Positions 38,901-50,504 of a DNA stretch of 64,000 nt are shown here, one piece after another. Source of the DNA: Cymodocea nodosa (taxonomy: Eukaryota > Streptophyta > Magnoliopsida > Alismatales > Cymodoceaceae); assembly GCA_036874045.1 (NCBI GenBank), contig CM072340.1, positions 2,743,001 through 2,807,000 on the forward strand. The letters are read 5' to 3'. Positions within the stretch are counted from its first letter, which is position 1, and every line of letters begins with the position of its first letter. Below the pieces are notes generated by a model. That model saw only the letters and a list, made by a program, of their open reading frames with translations. It was not told the DNA's origin and searched no databases. The position numbers and the translations under genes are program-made.

Positions 38901-41900
38901 TCTCCATGGTAGGTAAATCCCACAAGTTGTTGCAAACAAATCCACCCTATGTAGGGGATGAACCTGCCTTAGATCCTCAACCAATAGGAAAGTTCAACCT
39001 TTGTTTTCATATCTCCAGTTCTAGTCTTAGCTCATTGAAGTCCTTGATGAGGTCCTAGTGTTAACTTGCACTAACTAGCACTTTATCCGATGCCCATCTT
39101 ATAAAAGGATGACGGATTCCCCACTGACCAACATAAACCCCCAAAAGGTACCATTGCTCATAGGGTGCACTCTCAGCACCCTCATGGCATTGTACCCTAG
39201 CCTCCCTTAAGAGGCACACCCCCTTCCTCATGAATGCCCATGAGCCATTCTGAAAGGATCTCCACCTACGCAGTACACCAATTCATGTGGTACTCATGGC
39301 AAGTTCAAAGTCTCATTGTGCCTTGGTTGCCTAACAACCAACACACTCCCTTACCCATGAATACCCATGAGTTGTTCCAAAAGGGACTCCACTCACATGG
39401 AACACCAACTCAAGTGGTGATCATGGCAGGTTCTGATGGCACACTCCAGATCTTAATCCTATTTCATGGAATGCGTAACTCACTACCACATCCCTTACTA
39501 ATGCCATTTCATGCTCTCATAGTTCTAGCAATGCCTTAGATTAGATGACAGGTTAATGATAAGTGCATTTTATGTAGGTTCTATAGATAGAGTCAAAGAT
39601 TGACAACATGTACCTAAACTCACACTAGCAAACTCACAAACACAACTTCTACCTTACAAGTCTAACACCTTCTTTGCCATTGACTAACACTTGCAACAAG
39701 GCTCATAGTAAAAAGGCCTTTTCTCTCTCCCATTTCTCCTGTATTTATAGACGTAAGGGTTGGTAAGAAAATCCACTATAATCATTCTATGCAATGATAA
39801 TTGTAATTCTTGAAGAATGTGCTTGCCCACACTCGCTGCCTAAATCTATTGCTCACCCTTTTCTATTGTTAAACACTAACAAAAATTTCTCAACATCACA
39901 TCTTTTCTACTGGTACACAAAGCAAGGTTCACAACTACTCCATTTCCCCACAAAGCTAACACCATCCTCCATCAACAGTAGGACTCTTACTTTAGCAAGA
40001 GTCTACCAATTGTCTGAAAGCCCCACTCTAGCTATTCCAAGGGTTAGCTAGCTAGCCATCCAAAGGTCACCTTTGACCAAATAGTCACCAAGCTACCTAA
40101 GGCTCAACTTGCAACACTCAACCCTCAATCAAGTTGTGCCTTGCCTTTGCATGCCAAACCTTCAAGATCTTTTGGCCATTTCCAAAAAAATCTTGTATTG
40201 CCATTGATATAATTCTTGATTCTCAATGCATTTCATTTTTTTGGAAGACCAATCCTCAATACGATACTAATATTTGAAATCATGTCATTTGCACCTAATG
40301 TTCCATCTAGCAAACCATACCATTGAAGGCCTTCTTGTCTTGTCACATCTAGGCCTCACATAGCCCCAGATTAACATTTCCTTGGAAGATAAGCACCCAC
40401 AACTTCAAAAATTGCTCTCTCTCTCTCTCTCCTTCTCCCTCTCCCTCTCTCTCTCTCCCTCTCCCTCTCCCTCTCCCTCTCCCTCTCTCTCTCTCCCTCT
40501 CTTTCCCTCTCTCTCTCCCTCTCTCTCTCCCTCTTTAACACTCATAGCCCAAACTTAACTATCTATTCCCTATAGATTGGTTGATAAAAATCCCATCATA
40601 CTTTAATATCACACTACCATGCTGACATCCCACAACTAAGGGTGATTGCCACCCATAGCCCTACCAATCAAGGGTGAAGCAAGGAAAACATGTCCATTTT
40701 GGCTAGGAAAGGACAAGCAAAAAACCAATCCAAACCTTGCAATGACATAATGGAAGCAACACTTGAAAATGTCAACAAGAAACAATGTGAGTGATTGGTT
40801 TATAATCACTCACTCGATACACACCCACCTTAATGTGTAAAAATAAAGTAGCAATAATTCATGCACTAGATGTCATAAATGGCAAAACATGCATGCAACA
40901 CTTATGCATTAAGCTACCTACTTATGTATTACAATATGCCAATATTGCCAACCTTGACCCAATCACTCCAAGGGTTAGCTATAATTGGTGGAAGGTCCTT
41001 GGCCTCTACTAAGGGTCCCCAACACTCTCACAATTGACAATTTGCAATACTCTCTTGTTGTACCCATGCAAATGACCTTGAATATCTATTTTGTGTCATT
41101 TCCCTACATGTCCACTTCTACTCATGCACCCACTCCTCAATAGGTAAGCCTCACAAGTTGCCCTAAACAAATCCACCCAATTACAAGGATGAGCCCATCC
41201 CCAAAGCATTAACTAATGAGAAAGTCCAACCTTCATTTTCCTATCTCCAACCACAATCTTAGCACATTAAGATCCTCAATAAGGTCTTACCGTCAGCTTG
41301 CACTTACTAGCACTTTACCCATATCCATCCTATAGAGGGATGCTTAATTCCCTATTGACCAATGTACACCCCCATAAGGTACCATTGCTTACAAAGTGCA
41401 CTCTTAGCACCCTCATGGTATCATGTGTTGGCCTCTACTAGGTTGGCACACCCCTTTCCCCATGAAAATCCATAAGCCATTCTAAAAGGGTCTCTACCCA
41501 CATAGAATGCCAACTCATGTAATGCTCATGGTAGGTTCAAAGCCCCATTGTGCCTTGGTCACCCACTAGCTAGCACACCCCCTTACTCATAAATACCATG
41601 GGCTGTTTCGAAAGGGTCTCCACCCATATAAAACACCAAATCATGCAATGCTTATTATAGGTTTTGGTGGCACACTCCAAGTCCAAGTCTTGCTTCATGG
41701 AATGCATAACTATCACATCCCACACCAATGTCATGTCATGCTCTCATAGTTCTAGGCTTCTAGAAATGCCTTAGATTAGATAGAGTCAAAGATCAACAAC
41801 ATACACCTAAAGCCTATGTACCTGAACTCAACCTAGCATACTTACAAATGCAAACACAACTTCTCCTAGCTCATAACTTTGATGCCTTCTCTGCCACCAA

Positions 41901-43766
41901 CCAACACTTGCAACAAGGCTCATAGCAAAAAGGCTCATTCTTTCTCCCATTTCTCCTGTATTTATAAACATAAGGGTTGGAGAGAAAATCCACTATAATC
42001 ATGCTGGAAAATGGTAACTGTGATTCTTGAAGAATGTATTTGCCCACACTCACCACCTAACTCAATTTCTTGCCCCTTTCTATTGTCAAACATTGGCAGA
42101 AATTTCTTAACATCACATCTTGTTTGCTAGTACACAAGCAAGGTCTACAACTACTCCTTTTCACCATGAAGCTACTAGACAGTCAAACTCCCACTAAAAT
42201 GAGAGCTTGCCAATTGTTTGAAGGTCCCACTCTAGCTATTTCAGGGATCAACTAACCATCCAAAGGTCATCTTTGACCAAATAACCACCAAGCTACCTGA
42301 GACTTAACTTACAACACCTGACTTGCAATCAAGATGTGCTCTATCTTTGCATGCTAGACCTTCAGAATCTTCGAGCATCCCAAAATCTCAGCCTAAAACA
42401 ATCACCCAAGTCAATCACAAGGGTCAAGTTCGAGAGTTATGAAATCCTTAAACCTACATTATCCTAAGGGTCACCACTCTCAATGAGACAAACACATCCC
42501 AATAGCCATCAACACCTTGTAAGGCAAAGATCACAATAAATCAAGTTTATCCATTAAGGATTTATTGAAATTTTATACAAATTTTCAGGTCATTACACTA
42601 AATGACTAAAAGGCCCATAAATTACAATTACCAATATAAATACCTCTTTGTTATTTATATAAAATAAGCTTGACTGTAATCTGCCCTTTTAAAGAGTAGA
42701 AAGAGTCAGTTAATGATTAATTAGAATTAGACTTTACATCAGCTAAGAACCTTATACTCCTAGAGTTAACTGAATACATGAAAGGGTCATTTCAACAATC
42801 TTTTCCATCTCCATACTCAGGTATCATTCAAAAATAAGCCTTTTCTTACTCTGAGCCTTATCAATTTGGGCATTTGGTTCCTCCTGTTAGGCTGTTACAT
42901 GGTAATGCCTTGCATTTAATGTCGATAGTATTTCTTTGGTTATTAATCCCAACTAGTAACAGGGCATACTAGGTTCAGGCCGGTCAATCTTAGGCTATTG
43001 CACGAACAAGATTGGCACCAAAGGCGTGGTATCCACCAAAGTACCGTAGGTAAGCCAGTTCTGAGTTTATCCAAATGGAGATCAAACTTTAATTGCGACA
43101 GAAGATGAAATTTTTTTTTTAAAAGGACAGAAGGTGAAATTCACCTTCAATTTTTTGACTCATGTGAGTATACCTGCCGACATCGCCAAAAATAATTCTG
43201 GTTAAATACTGATCCTAAGATTCGGCAGCCCGTCTAAAGAATAATGCAAGGAAAGCAACCCAGGATCATTTAGTTAACACGATATTGACAAATGTTAATA
43301 GAACTCGCCTACATTGGGCTGCAATCTTGCCTTTCCCCATCTTCAAGTCATTCCTCACAACTAGCACCTGTAAGTCAACGCCCCGATTCATTATACTCAC
43401 ACAATGCAATGGCATCCCCAAAGACGCCTACTTTGTCAAAGAAAGCCAAGTGATAAAATGCCATACCATTTTAAAATCATCGAGTATTTCCGCAAGCGCC
43501 TCGATCTCTAGTGGTTCGCTTGTCTTCTTCTTCGTTGTCTTCCCTTTCTTATCGAGTCCATCCTCCTCTCGCACCGGAGGATCGGCCGATGCATCGCGGA
43601 TCTTGAGCACGTACCCCACCCAATCCACTATGCGAAAGACGCGTCCGTCGGAAAGGAAGTAACCCATGGCAAAGCAGCTGGCACCGACGAGGAGGATCGT
43701 GGCGCTGGTGGCAGAGAGGACAGAGTTGTCCATAACCGCCAGGATTTTCGTCATCATCAACGTCAT
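32976..43766 (-). CDS. peptidyl-tRNA hydrolase 2 (PTH2 family)
   Basis: Seven exons on the minus strand: 43,766-43,467, 43,367-43,309, 37,979-37,920, 37,767-37,698, 34,657-34,588, 34,427-34,401 and 33,025-32,976. Phases join cleanly to 211 residues ending GPADVVDDVTGGLKLL. Residues about 20-38 (ILLVGASCFAMGYFL) form a single N-terminal membrane segment, followed by an acidic/Lys-rich linker. The catalytic PTH2 domain runs from about residue 98: MVLVVRNDLKMGKGKIAAQ, CSHATLGLYRKLLRRAP, HLPTHITIDAGRTQIAP, NSKTVMAILGP. These include the conserved Lys, Asp and Thr of the family. PTH2 enzymes release peptides from peptidyl-tRNAs dropped by stalled ribosomes. The membrane anchor resembles that of mitochondrial PTH2 proteins, so a mitochondrial or organelle-surface location is inferred. 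Intron 2 uses a GC donor. Start chosen as the first Met in the open frame; Met codons 4 and 5 are alternatives. Confidence 0.95.
33180..33700 (+). repeat. possible copia LTR/PBS remnant in PTH2 intron 6
   Basis: An LTR-tail-like stretch (GGTATCTCCTATAGAGATCC, then CTTCATTCTTCATCC) leads to ATGGTACCAAAATTG near 33,310, which resembles a worn Met-tRNA PBS. It is followed by an ORF-like leader with Ser/Pro/Ala-rich codons (33,311-33,634). Antisense to the host gene. Weak evidence. Confidence 0.3.
34764..36540 (+). mobile_element. truncated copia element (LTR + PBS + leader) in PTH2 intron 4
   Basis: The LTR tail TTCACCCCCTCTCTAGTG and CCCTAATA (to about 36,166) is followed at 36,168-36,179 by the PBS TGGTATCAAAGC. 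The LTR start is set at the TGTTTTGATAATG near 34,764 and is approximate. The internal part fades out by about 36,540, so gag and pol are missing. It lies antisense to the PTH2 gene. Confidence 0.7.
35779..35926 (+). repeat. ~34-bp tandem repeat inside copia LTR
   Basis: Four imperfect units with the pattern AATACC-n-GGTTGGTATTGAGCCT-n-GAAA. Each unit carries a short GGTATT / AATACC inverted repeat. Confidence 0.75.
36541..37500. other. PTH2 intron 4, unannotated part
   Basis: AT-rich intronic DNA without recognised repeats. Confidence 0.4.
38354..42597 (-). mobile_element. 4.2-kb gypsy LTR unit (solo LTR-like) in PTH2 intron 2
   Basis: On the minus strand it starts TGTAATGACCTGAAAATTTG and ends GACAGGAGTGTGACA, the TG...CA ends usual for Tekay/Del-type gypsy LTRs. 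CTAAA occurs directly on both sides (38,349-38,353 and 42,598-42,602), a 5-bp target-site duplication. No gag or pol is present. The interior is duplicated: 38,370-40,170 and about 40,625-42,370 are clearly related along their length, separated by a CT-rich microsatellite. Alternatively it is a two-LTR element with a very short internal region, but the second copy lacks its own TG/CA ends. Confidence 0.8.
40415..40534. repeat. CT-rich microsatellite (CTCTCC/CT)n
   Basis: A mixture of (CT)n and (CCCTCT)n, at the boundary between the two internal copies of the LTR unit. Confidence 0.95.
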
Positions 43767-46020
43767 GGTCGGAGTCTCCGCGTTGGAGATCCGAGAAATG
43801 GCCGATCGACCGTAGGATTGCCGGCTTACGGCGACGGTCCCAGCTTTCGACGGAAAGAAGAGAAACGGAGGACCGAGGAGCGCAGCAGAGAATGACTAAT
43901 ATTTTCTCTTGATTTTTGCTGATATATTCTAATGAAAAAAATGCAAATATAATCACAGTCTTTCCGGTTTCTCTTTTTGTATAACCCTCATTTGTCTTTG
44001 TGAATTATTTACAAAGATACTCGACCACGGTTTTTTTCGCTCTTTACTCTCATGACTACTCTTTATTCACAGTCTTCCTTGTCTTTTTAAATGACTTACG
44101 TAGATACTTGTTTCCTCTACCCCCAAGAATCACAACTCTCCCTTACTTCGTTTGTAACTATTTTTAGCACCCACAGCAGTAATTTTAAGAAGAAGAGGAT
44201 CATGAGAATGTCGGTCTTACATCCTTTTCAGATGTAGGTGCTCGACGAGGAGAGGAGAAGGTGCACCGAGCAGTGGCAAAAGTGGGGTGAGCATTTTGAG
44301 CAATCAAGAAAGGATCTTGAAGGTTAGGACAAGGCTCGTCAAAATTCTACGCAAAGATAATGGTGCTCTAAAAAATCTAGCGCCGGCACCTAATGTTGTT
44401 CATCAATACCATGAAGAGCAGTCAAGGATGATCTTGACGTAAGAGACCATCTTTATGGACCAAACCGTGTGGCTCGATCGCATCTATCGTGTATCCAACA
44501 GCTAGCTAGATATATGCATCGGGTCCGCCAAGGATCTTCATGCTTAGGGAATCATCCATTTGGGTTGTCAAATTTGTCAACATCTTGCTCAATGGCAATC
44601 ACGTCACAAAAATCGTAGACTTCCACTTCTTACGCCTCTTCTTAATAAGACTCAGCGTGCGCACCAACGTCAAGGAAAGCTTTGAATTACCTTGACTTAG
44701 AGTATTTCAAGATGTAATATTTCATTAATAAGAAAGAGAAAATGATGGTTGAAATTTAGACTCTATTTGTACCATTAGAAAAGTCAATTAAATTAAAAAC
44801 TTAAGAAAAATTTCCTAATGTTTTTAACTTTTATGTTAATTTATTCTCAACTTTCTTAAATATAAAAGAAAAAAAAATTTCAAATTTTGAACCTCTGAAA
44901 CTTTAGAAATCCTGCAACTTCTGCAAACTCGAGCTCCAACGTTATTGTCCTTTCCTTCTGAATCCCAATAGTGGCTAGCTGCGAAACTTCGATCATAGAG
45001 AATGGAGGCTTTCTGTGGTGATCCAAGGTGAGCTGTCTGTCGATGGTCATGACCGAGAAATAGGGGGTATGTGAACGACTGATGGTGGCTCTCCATGCGA
45101 GAACTACAATTGATTCACTCGAGAAGGTTGCGAAAGGACATGAATCGACGTCCGAGGCTTCCAAGCATGAGCGAAGGGTGAACATAGGAGGACTAGCTTG
45201 GTTGCCATAGTTGGAAAGGGCAACCAATACCAAAGAAGACGAGCATCTTAGGTGAAACTGTGTATTGATGGTTCAAGCTATAAAGAATAACACATATGCG
45301 CTGCAGAAGATGGCCTCCAAACTACCGCAAGGTCATCACCCTTCCAACACTACCTCCAAACCATTGTCGAGGTCATCATCGCCTTGTGTGCCACAAATGA
45401 AGGCACTATTCTTACCGATGTAGAGATCAACGAGGGCATAAATGATTGTAAATATAAGATAAATTTTTATTTGAATTAAACAGATATTGAATTAGTGATC
45501 CCTAATCTAAAGGACTTAAAATTTACTAATTTTCGTTAAATTTTAATCTTTGATTGATGATGACAAAATTATTATCAAAAAGATAAATGAAAAATACATA
45601 TCAATACAATTCAAATGCATTTGAAACTTGAAACATCAATGAATATTAGATTATGCTTTAAATTTATTAATTATATAAAAAAATTAATTATAAAAGTAAA
45701 ATAATTTTAAAAAACCATAATGAACATTTATCTTAAATATAACGTTACTAAATTAATTCTCCATGAGATGATTATTAGAGTCTCATTTTGTTGTTGTTTT
45801 CTTAAGTCTAATATATCTAAAATCTAACCAACGAACATAGTCTGTTGATAATAGGTTAAAAAATAAACTTACTCTATTGATTAGTTGGTTACCTGACAAA
45901 CTTACTAATTTTCTTAAGATAGACTTCGTTAATTGATGTTTGGGTGAATTTCGTTTGCTTATATATATGTTTATAGTATCTTTTTAGAGTAAACAAATAA
46001 TTTTCACAAATTAGATATTA
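43767..46020. other. PTH2 upstream region and intergenic DNA
   Basis: 43,767-43,900 is relatively GC-rich and probably holds the PTH2 5' UTR and promoter. The rest has short ORFs only (the longest, 45,233-44,880 on the minus strand, resembles nothing I know). Confidence 0.4.
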
Positions 46021-46026
46021 AATCTA

Positions 46027-47215
46027 ATTTATTTTTAACTGTAAGTGCATAGTGTCTATTGTATTTATATATAAGTATAAGTCGATCCTAGAGAAACTGA
46101 GTAAGAATTGTACACTATTTTAATTTTTACAACTAAAGTTTTATATGTGTTAAATTACACGCTCCGTTAACCTATTGGTAATTCAACAGACTTAGTTCAT
46201 GGAGTTACAATTAACTCAACGGAGTATCCTTGTAGACTTAAGTTAACTCTACGAGCATCATTAGTAACTTCCCATTAAATTTTGCTATTTACAAAGGAAT
46301 TCGACCATCCATTGGGTGGTTCCATAGAATGTAAATAACATTAATTAAGTTTTTTAATGTTAGTTTATCTGGTATTTATTATTAATCAATACTAGCATTC
46401 AGATATTTCAAATAGTAACTATTAAGATTTTGGGTAATCTGTACGAATCACTTTCAGTAATCAATAAAACTATTTTCTATTTTCTGAATCAAATAAACAT
46501 GAAATATTCATAATACTAACAATAATAACATTAATCACGATACAAAACAAACAATACAACACCTAAATGCTAACTATAAAAATAGATAATTAGTTTTGTT
46601 TTTGTTTTGATATGTTCTTGAAGATGAACGAAAGATGAAATGTAGAAATTCTCTCTTGATAGTAAAAACTTCCATCACTACATGTAATGCGATTACACCA
46701 CTGAAAACTTAATCACTTACAGTCATGCCTCTTCTCCCTATAGAATTGTGAATTGAGACTTGTAAGTTGATATCCTTTTCAACATATTGGCATCAACCTG
46801 AAATTAAGGTTAGAAGCTTTACAATCTCCTAAGATATGATTCAGTGCTTGATAAAAATGGTTTCCCTTCCTACGATGTGATCACTCTTCACAATGATTGT
46901 CAATCACTATGTTTGACTTGGAATTGACTTGCCATTTGAAAAGTATCCTTATAGACCTCCTATGGTTGGTGATTATGGTGGTGTTGTGGAGCTTCAAAGA
47001 ACCTCTAACACTTCTTATAGTTAGCATGGCTCTCCACTCACATCCCACCCTTTTTTCGTTCTTCTCATCTTCTTTTTATATTTCTTTCAATAGTAACTGC
47101 CTTTGACATAATGACTGGTTGGATCTCCTTCAATCGTATAAATGATGGTGATTTCTTCTTCATTCCACAAGTTAAATTCTACGTGATACATGCAATTGTG
47201 GTTTTCCTTCGAATT
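46027..47215 (-). repeat. old gypsy LTR fragment, antisense
   Basis: The reverse complement follows the Athila/Tat-like LTR from the GGAAGGAAAAACCACG block to the GACACTATGCAC block, equivalent to about 60,010-61,190. It includes a worn version of the hairpin cluster (46,160-46,260). It is much more diverged than the other LTRs, so it is an older insertion. Confidence 0.8.
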
Positions 47216-47228
47216 TCCTATTATTGCA

Positions 47229-47318
47229 TGTTGAGTATTATGTTTTGATAATATGTGCTAAATGAATGTAATCATATTTAATCAATTACTATTATTTGTG
47301 AAAGTAAATTTAGAACAT
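47229..47318 (+). repeat. copia LTR fragment, left part (split by gypsy copy B)
   Basis: It starts TGTTGAGTATTATG and follows the first 90 bp of the LTR at 61,409. It resumes after the gypsy element at 61,347. The joined pre-insertion site is colinear with the intact copia LTR. Confidence 0.85.
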
Positions 47319-49473
47319 TGTTTAGAATGAAAAAGTGCATATTATTAACAGTTAAATGATGGTTAATTGCATAATATTTAGCTTATCATATGAGAATTAA
47401 GCCATTATGTTATAATTGCACTATTATATGCTTTAATTGAAGAATCTACTTAATTTTGGGGAATTAATGTTAATTTAGTGCATTTATGAACTGTCGGTAA
47501 GTTGCAGGCTGTGAAATTCTTAGGTATTCGAATTTTCTAATATTTCGAATAGTTATGTTTAACATACCGAACAAATTCAGACAGTTATGTTTAATAGACA
47601 AAATATGTATCAGATAGTTATGTTTAAATTACCGAACAATTATGTTTAGAGATAATATTTTATTATTTCCAGATGTACATGTGTCGAAACCAGAATGAAT
47701 GTCTTAAGTGAATTTTCGGTGAGTTAGCTGTAACTATCCGAAAATGCATCTGAGCATCAGATAGTTATACTTGTAACTCTCCGAAATGTTATTTTATGTT
47801 TAAACTACCGTTGACACGTGTCGAGATCTGGTAGATTTACTTAAGTTATAACTCGTTAAGTTAGCATAACTATACGCGTTGAGTTACATGAATATACACT
47901 AAGGTAACATGTTATGTTAGCAGCTTATTTCTTTATTGCATGTATTTTATGCACGTGTTGAATTTAAATGCTTTAGAATATCACGTGAGATGCACATGTT
48001 TAACTCATTAAGTTAGTATAACTGCACGCATTGAGTTACATGAATATAAACTAAGGTAACGCGTTAGGTTAGCGGCTTATTTCTTTATTGCATGTATTTT
48101 ATAGTTATTTTCTAAAATGCCACTGTAGCGGTTGCAGGAACAGACAGTTGGAAGGAAAAACCACGTTTGCACGTATCATGCAGGAATTCAATCGCGCATG
48201 GAGAAGGAAGCATCGCCGTTGATCTAAAGGAAGGAAATCCAACTGATCATTCAAGCAGAAGTAGTTACTACTGAAGAAATATAAAAGAAAAGAAGAAAAG
48301 AAGAAAAGAAGAAGGTGTGATCGATGGACGACTAGTGTATACAGAGGAGGAGCATCGAGCTTTTTGTAGATAGTATTGGCGATTCTCTGAAGTATCACAC
48401 CAACCATCGTTATCACCACCATAATCACCAATCATCGGAGGTCTGTGAGGATACTTGCCTGATGTCAGGTCGATTCCGAGCCAAACACAGTGCTTGACAA
48501 CCACTGTGAGAAGTGATCGCATCGCGGGAAGGGAAGACATTTTCACTAAGTGTAGACTCATATTTCAGGAGATCGTAAAGCTTTTAGCCTTGGCTTCGGG
48601 TTGATGCTTATATGCTGAAGAGGAGATCATCTTGCAATTCTGGACTCGCGATTCTATAGGGAGAGGAGACAGAATTGTAAGTGGTTTAATTTTCAGTGGT
48701 GTAATCGCGTTGCAAGTAGTGTCAGAAGTATTTACTATCAAGTGAGATTACTTTACATTTCACCTTTCGCCCATTTCTATGTTCACATCAAAACAAAAAT
48801 ACCAAAACAATTTATCTTTGTTTATATGTTGTATTTGAGTGTTGTATCGTGATTAATGTTATCTGTATCAGTTTTATGATTGTTTTATGTTAGTTTTAAT
48901 TTTACAGTTTACTGAAATTGGTTCGTACAAAACACTTAAAGATTTTAATGGTGACTATTTGAATCATCTGAATGTTAGTATTGCTTAATGATAAATCCAA
49001 TGTTAACTAGCATTAAAAAGTTTAATTGATGTTATTTACAATCTATGGAATCGCCCAATGGTTGGCCGAATTCCTCTATAAATAGCAGTATTATAAAGAA
49101 GAGACAGGCTCGTGGAGTTAACTTAAGTCTACGAGGATAGTCCGTTGAGTTAGCCATAACTCAACGAACTAAGTTCGTTGAGTTAACTGTAACTCAACGA
49201 AGTGCTTATGGAATATAAATTTGAATTGTTCACAATCAAACATTTTTTAAATTCGTCAGCAATTCCCTATGGGATCGACCTGTACTTGCACACTAATACA
49301 ATAGACACTATGCACTTGTAGTTAAAGTACAAATTGGAATTAATATCTAAATTGTATTAAAGGTTGTTTGTTTACTTCTAAAAGAAAGAATAGACATAAA
49401 GATAAATTAACTAAGTAAAAATAGAAGTAACAAATCCAAGTTTTTCTAGTGTAATGTTGGGAAAACCTAAACA
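47319..49473 (+). repeat. 5' LTR of gypsy copy B
   Basis: 2,155 bp. U3 contains hairpins of the form TCGG-N-AGTTA / TAACT-N-CCGA (for example 47,717-47,741 and 47,757-47,782), CACGTG boxes and GTTAAGTTA repeats. The R/U5 side holds the CGTTGAGTTA hairpin cluster. By eye it differs from the 3' LTR by only a few bases per hundred. Confidence 0.95.
49109..49199 (+). repeat. hairpin cluster in 5' LTR
   Basis: Arms CTCGTGGA / TCTACGAG (49,109-49,135). Two perfect 10-bp stems CGTTGAGTTA / TAACTCAACG follow, with loops GCCA (49,143-49,166) and ACTG (49,176-49,199). Confidence 0.92.
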
Positions 49474-49480
49474 AGTTTTA

Positions 49481-49497
49481 TGGCGCCGTTGCTGGGG
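49481..49497 (+). other. primer binding site, tRNA-Asp type
   Basis: TGGCGCCGTTGCTGGGG, matching the complement of the 3' end of plant tRNA-Asp with one mismatch. This is the PBS usual for Athila-like elements. It lies 7 bases after the LTR end and is followed by a GAATT repeat (about 49,498-49,545). Confidence 0.9.
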
Positions 49498-49588
49498 AAT
49501 TGAATTGAATTGAGTCGAAGTGAATTGAATTGAATTGAATTAATATAAGTAACTGTTAGAGATGTTTCGTTTTAATAGCTAGAGTTGT

Positions 49589-50290
49589 GTGTTTTCTTTT
49601 GTAATTAAGAATATGGCATATGCTTATGCTCAAAGATTTCTGAAACCTTTAATTAGCATATGTGAATTCTGCAATTCTGAAGGACACGACATTTCTGATT
49701 GTTTGAAATTGAGACATTTACAGATTGTTAGATCCCATGAACAACAAATGAATTATCCTCAATATAATAGAGCCGAGTATGAGAATCCTATAGTTTACAT
49801 AACTGATGGTCAGTATAGAATGTGTAATATGATGAGAGACACTGAAGTTTGGGATAGCTATGACAGATTGGAGTATAGTATAGAGCAAAATCAGGATAAA
49901 CTGGAATACTTTGTGTGTCAACAACAAGAAGTCAATCGGTTAAACTATAAGGAGGCATATTCAGAACCTAAACAGGATATAATTTACGAAACTGAAAAAG
50001 TCATAAAGAAAATTGATCAAAAATTGAATGCAATGAAATTAGATGATCTGGAAACAAAATTAAAAGCATTAGACAAAAATGCAATGAAAATACAAGTTTT
50101 GCAACACGATAATGAAAATTATAATGTTATAAACCTACACAACTTGCAAAATATACAACAAACAGAAAACATTAATGTAAGAGAATTTAAAGAATGCACT
50201 TTAAAACTAAAAATAATTGAAGATCATAATCACAAAATGATATATAAAAATATCATGAAAGTAACGAAAATCTGGAAGATGTATGTGTAA
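49589..50290 (+). pseudogene. gag C-terminal part: zinc knuckle plus helical region
   Basis: Near the start is CEFCNSEGHDISDC, a CX2CX4HX4C knuckle. After it come Gln/Glu/Lys-rich helices, probably coiled coil (about residues 85-165). The capsid-type domain that should precede the knuckle in Athila/Tat gag is absent here and is found downstream of integrase. After the stop at 50,290 the coding sequence continues in another frame up to the protease (50,290-50,586), with a further stop, so the link to pol is broken. Confidence 0.75.
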
Positions 50291-50504
50291 CATTAAGATC
50301 TAGAACTGATATACCACCAAGAACTCAAAATGAAAATGATATGAAGGTGGACAAGAGTAAAAATCAAAATGATAATGAAAATGTAATAGCTGAAAATCTA
50401 GAAATCACTGAATAACAATCTAAATCTGCAATTGAAGCTAAAAATGATCAAACAAATCAACTGAAAGAAAAAGAATCTTTGAAATCAAAATCTTTAGCAC
50501 CCTA

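Noticed and set aside
38517-40051. Several plus-strand ORFs of 65-112 codons
   Set aside because: They lie in the duplicated non-coding LTR unit inside PTH2 intron 2 and are not conserved between its two internal copies.
43549-43956. 135-codon minus-strand ORF overlapping PTH2 exon 1
   Set aside because: Wrong frame; the 43,766 frame carries the membrane segment and joins exon 2 correctly.
44880-45233. 117-codon minus-strand ORF
   Set aside because: No recognised domain, no neighbouring exons, ordinary length for chance in this composition.
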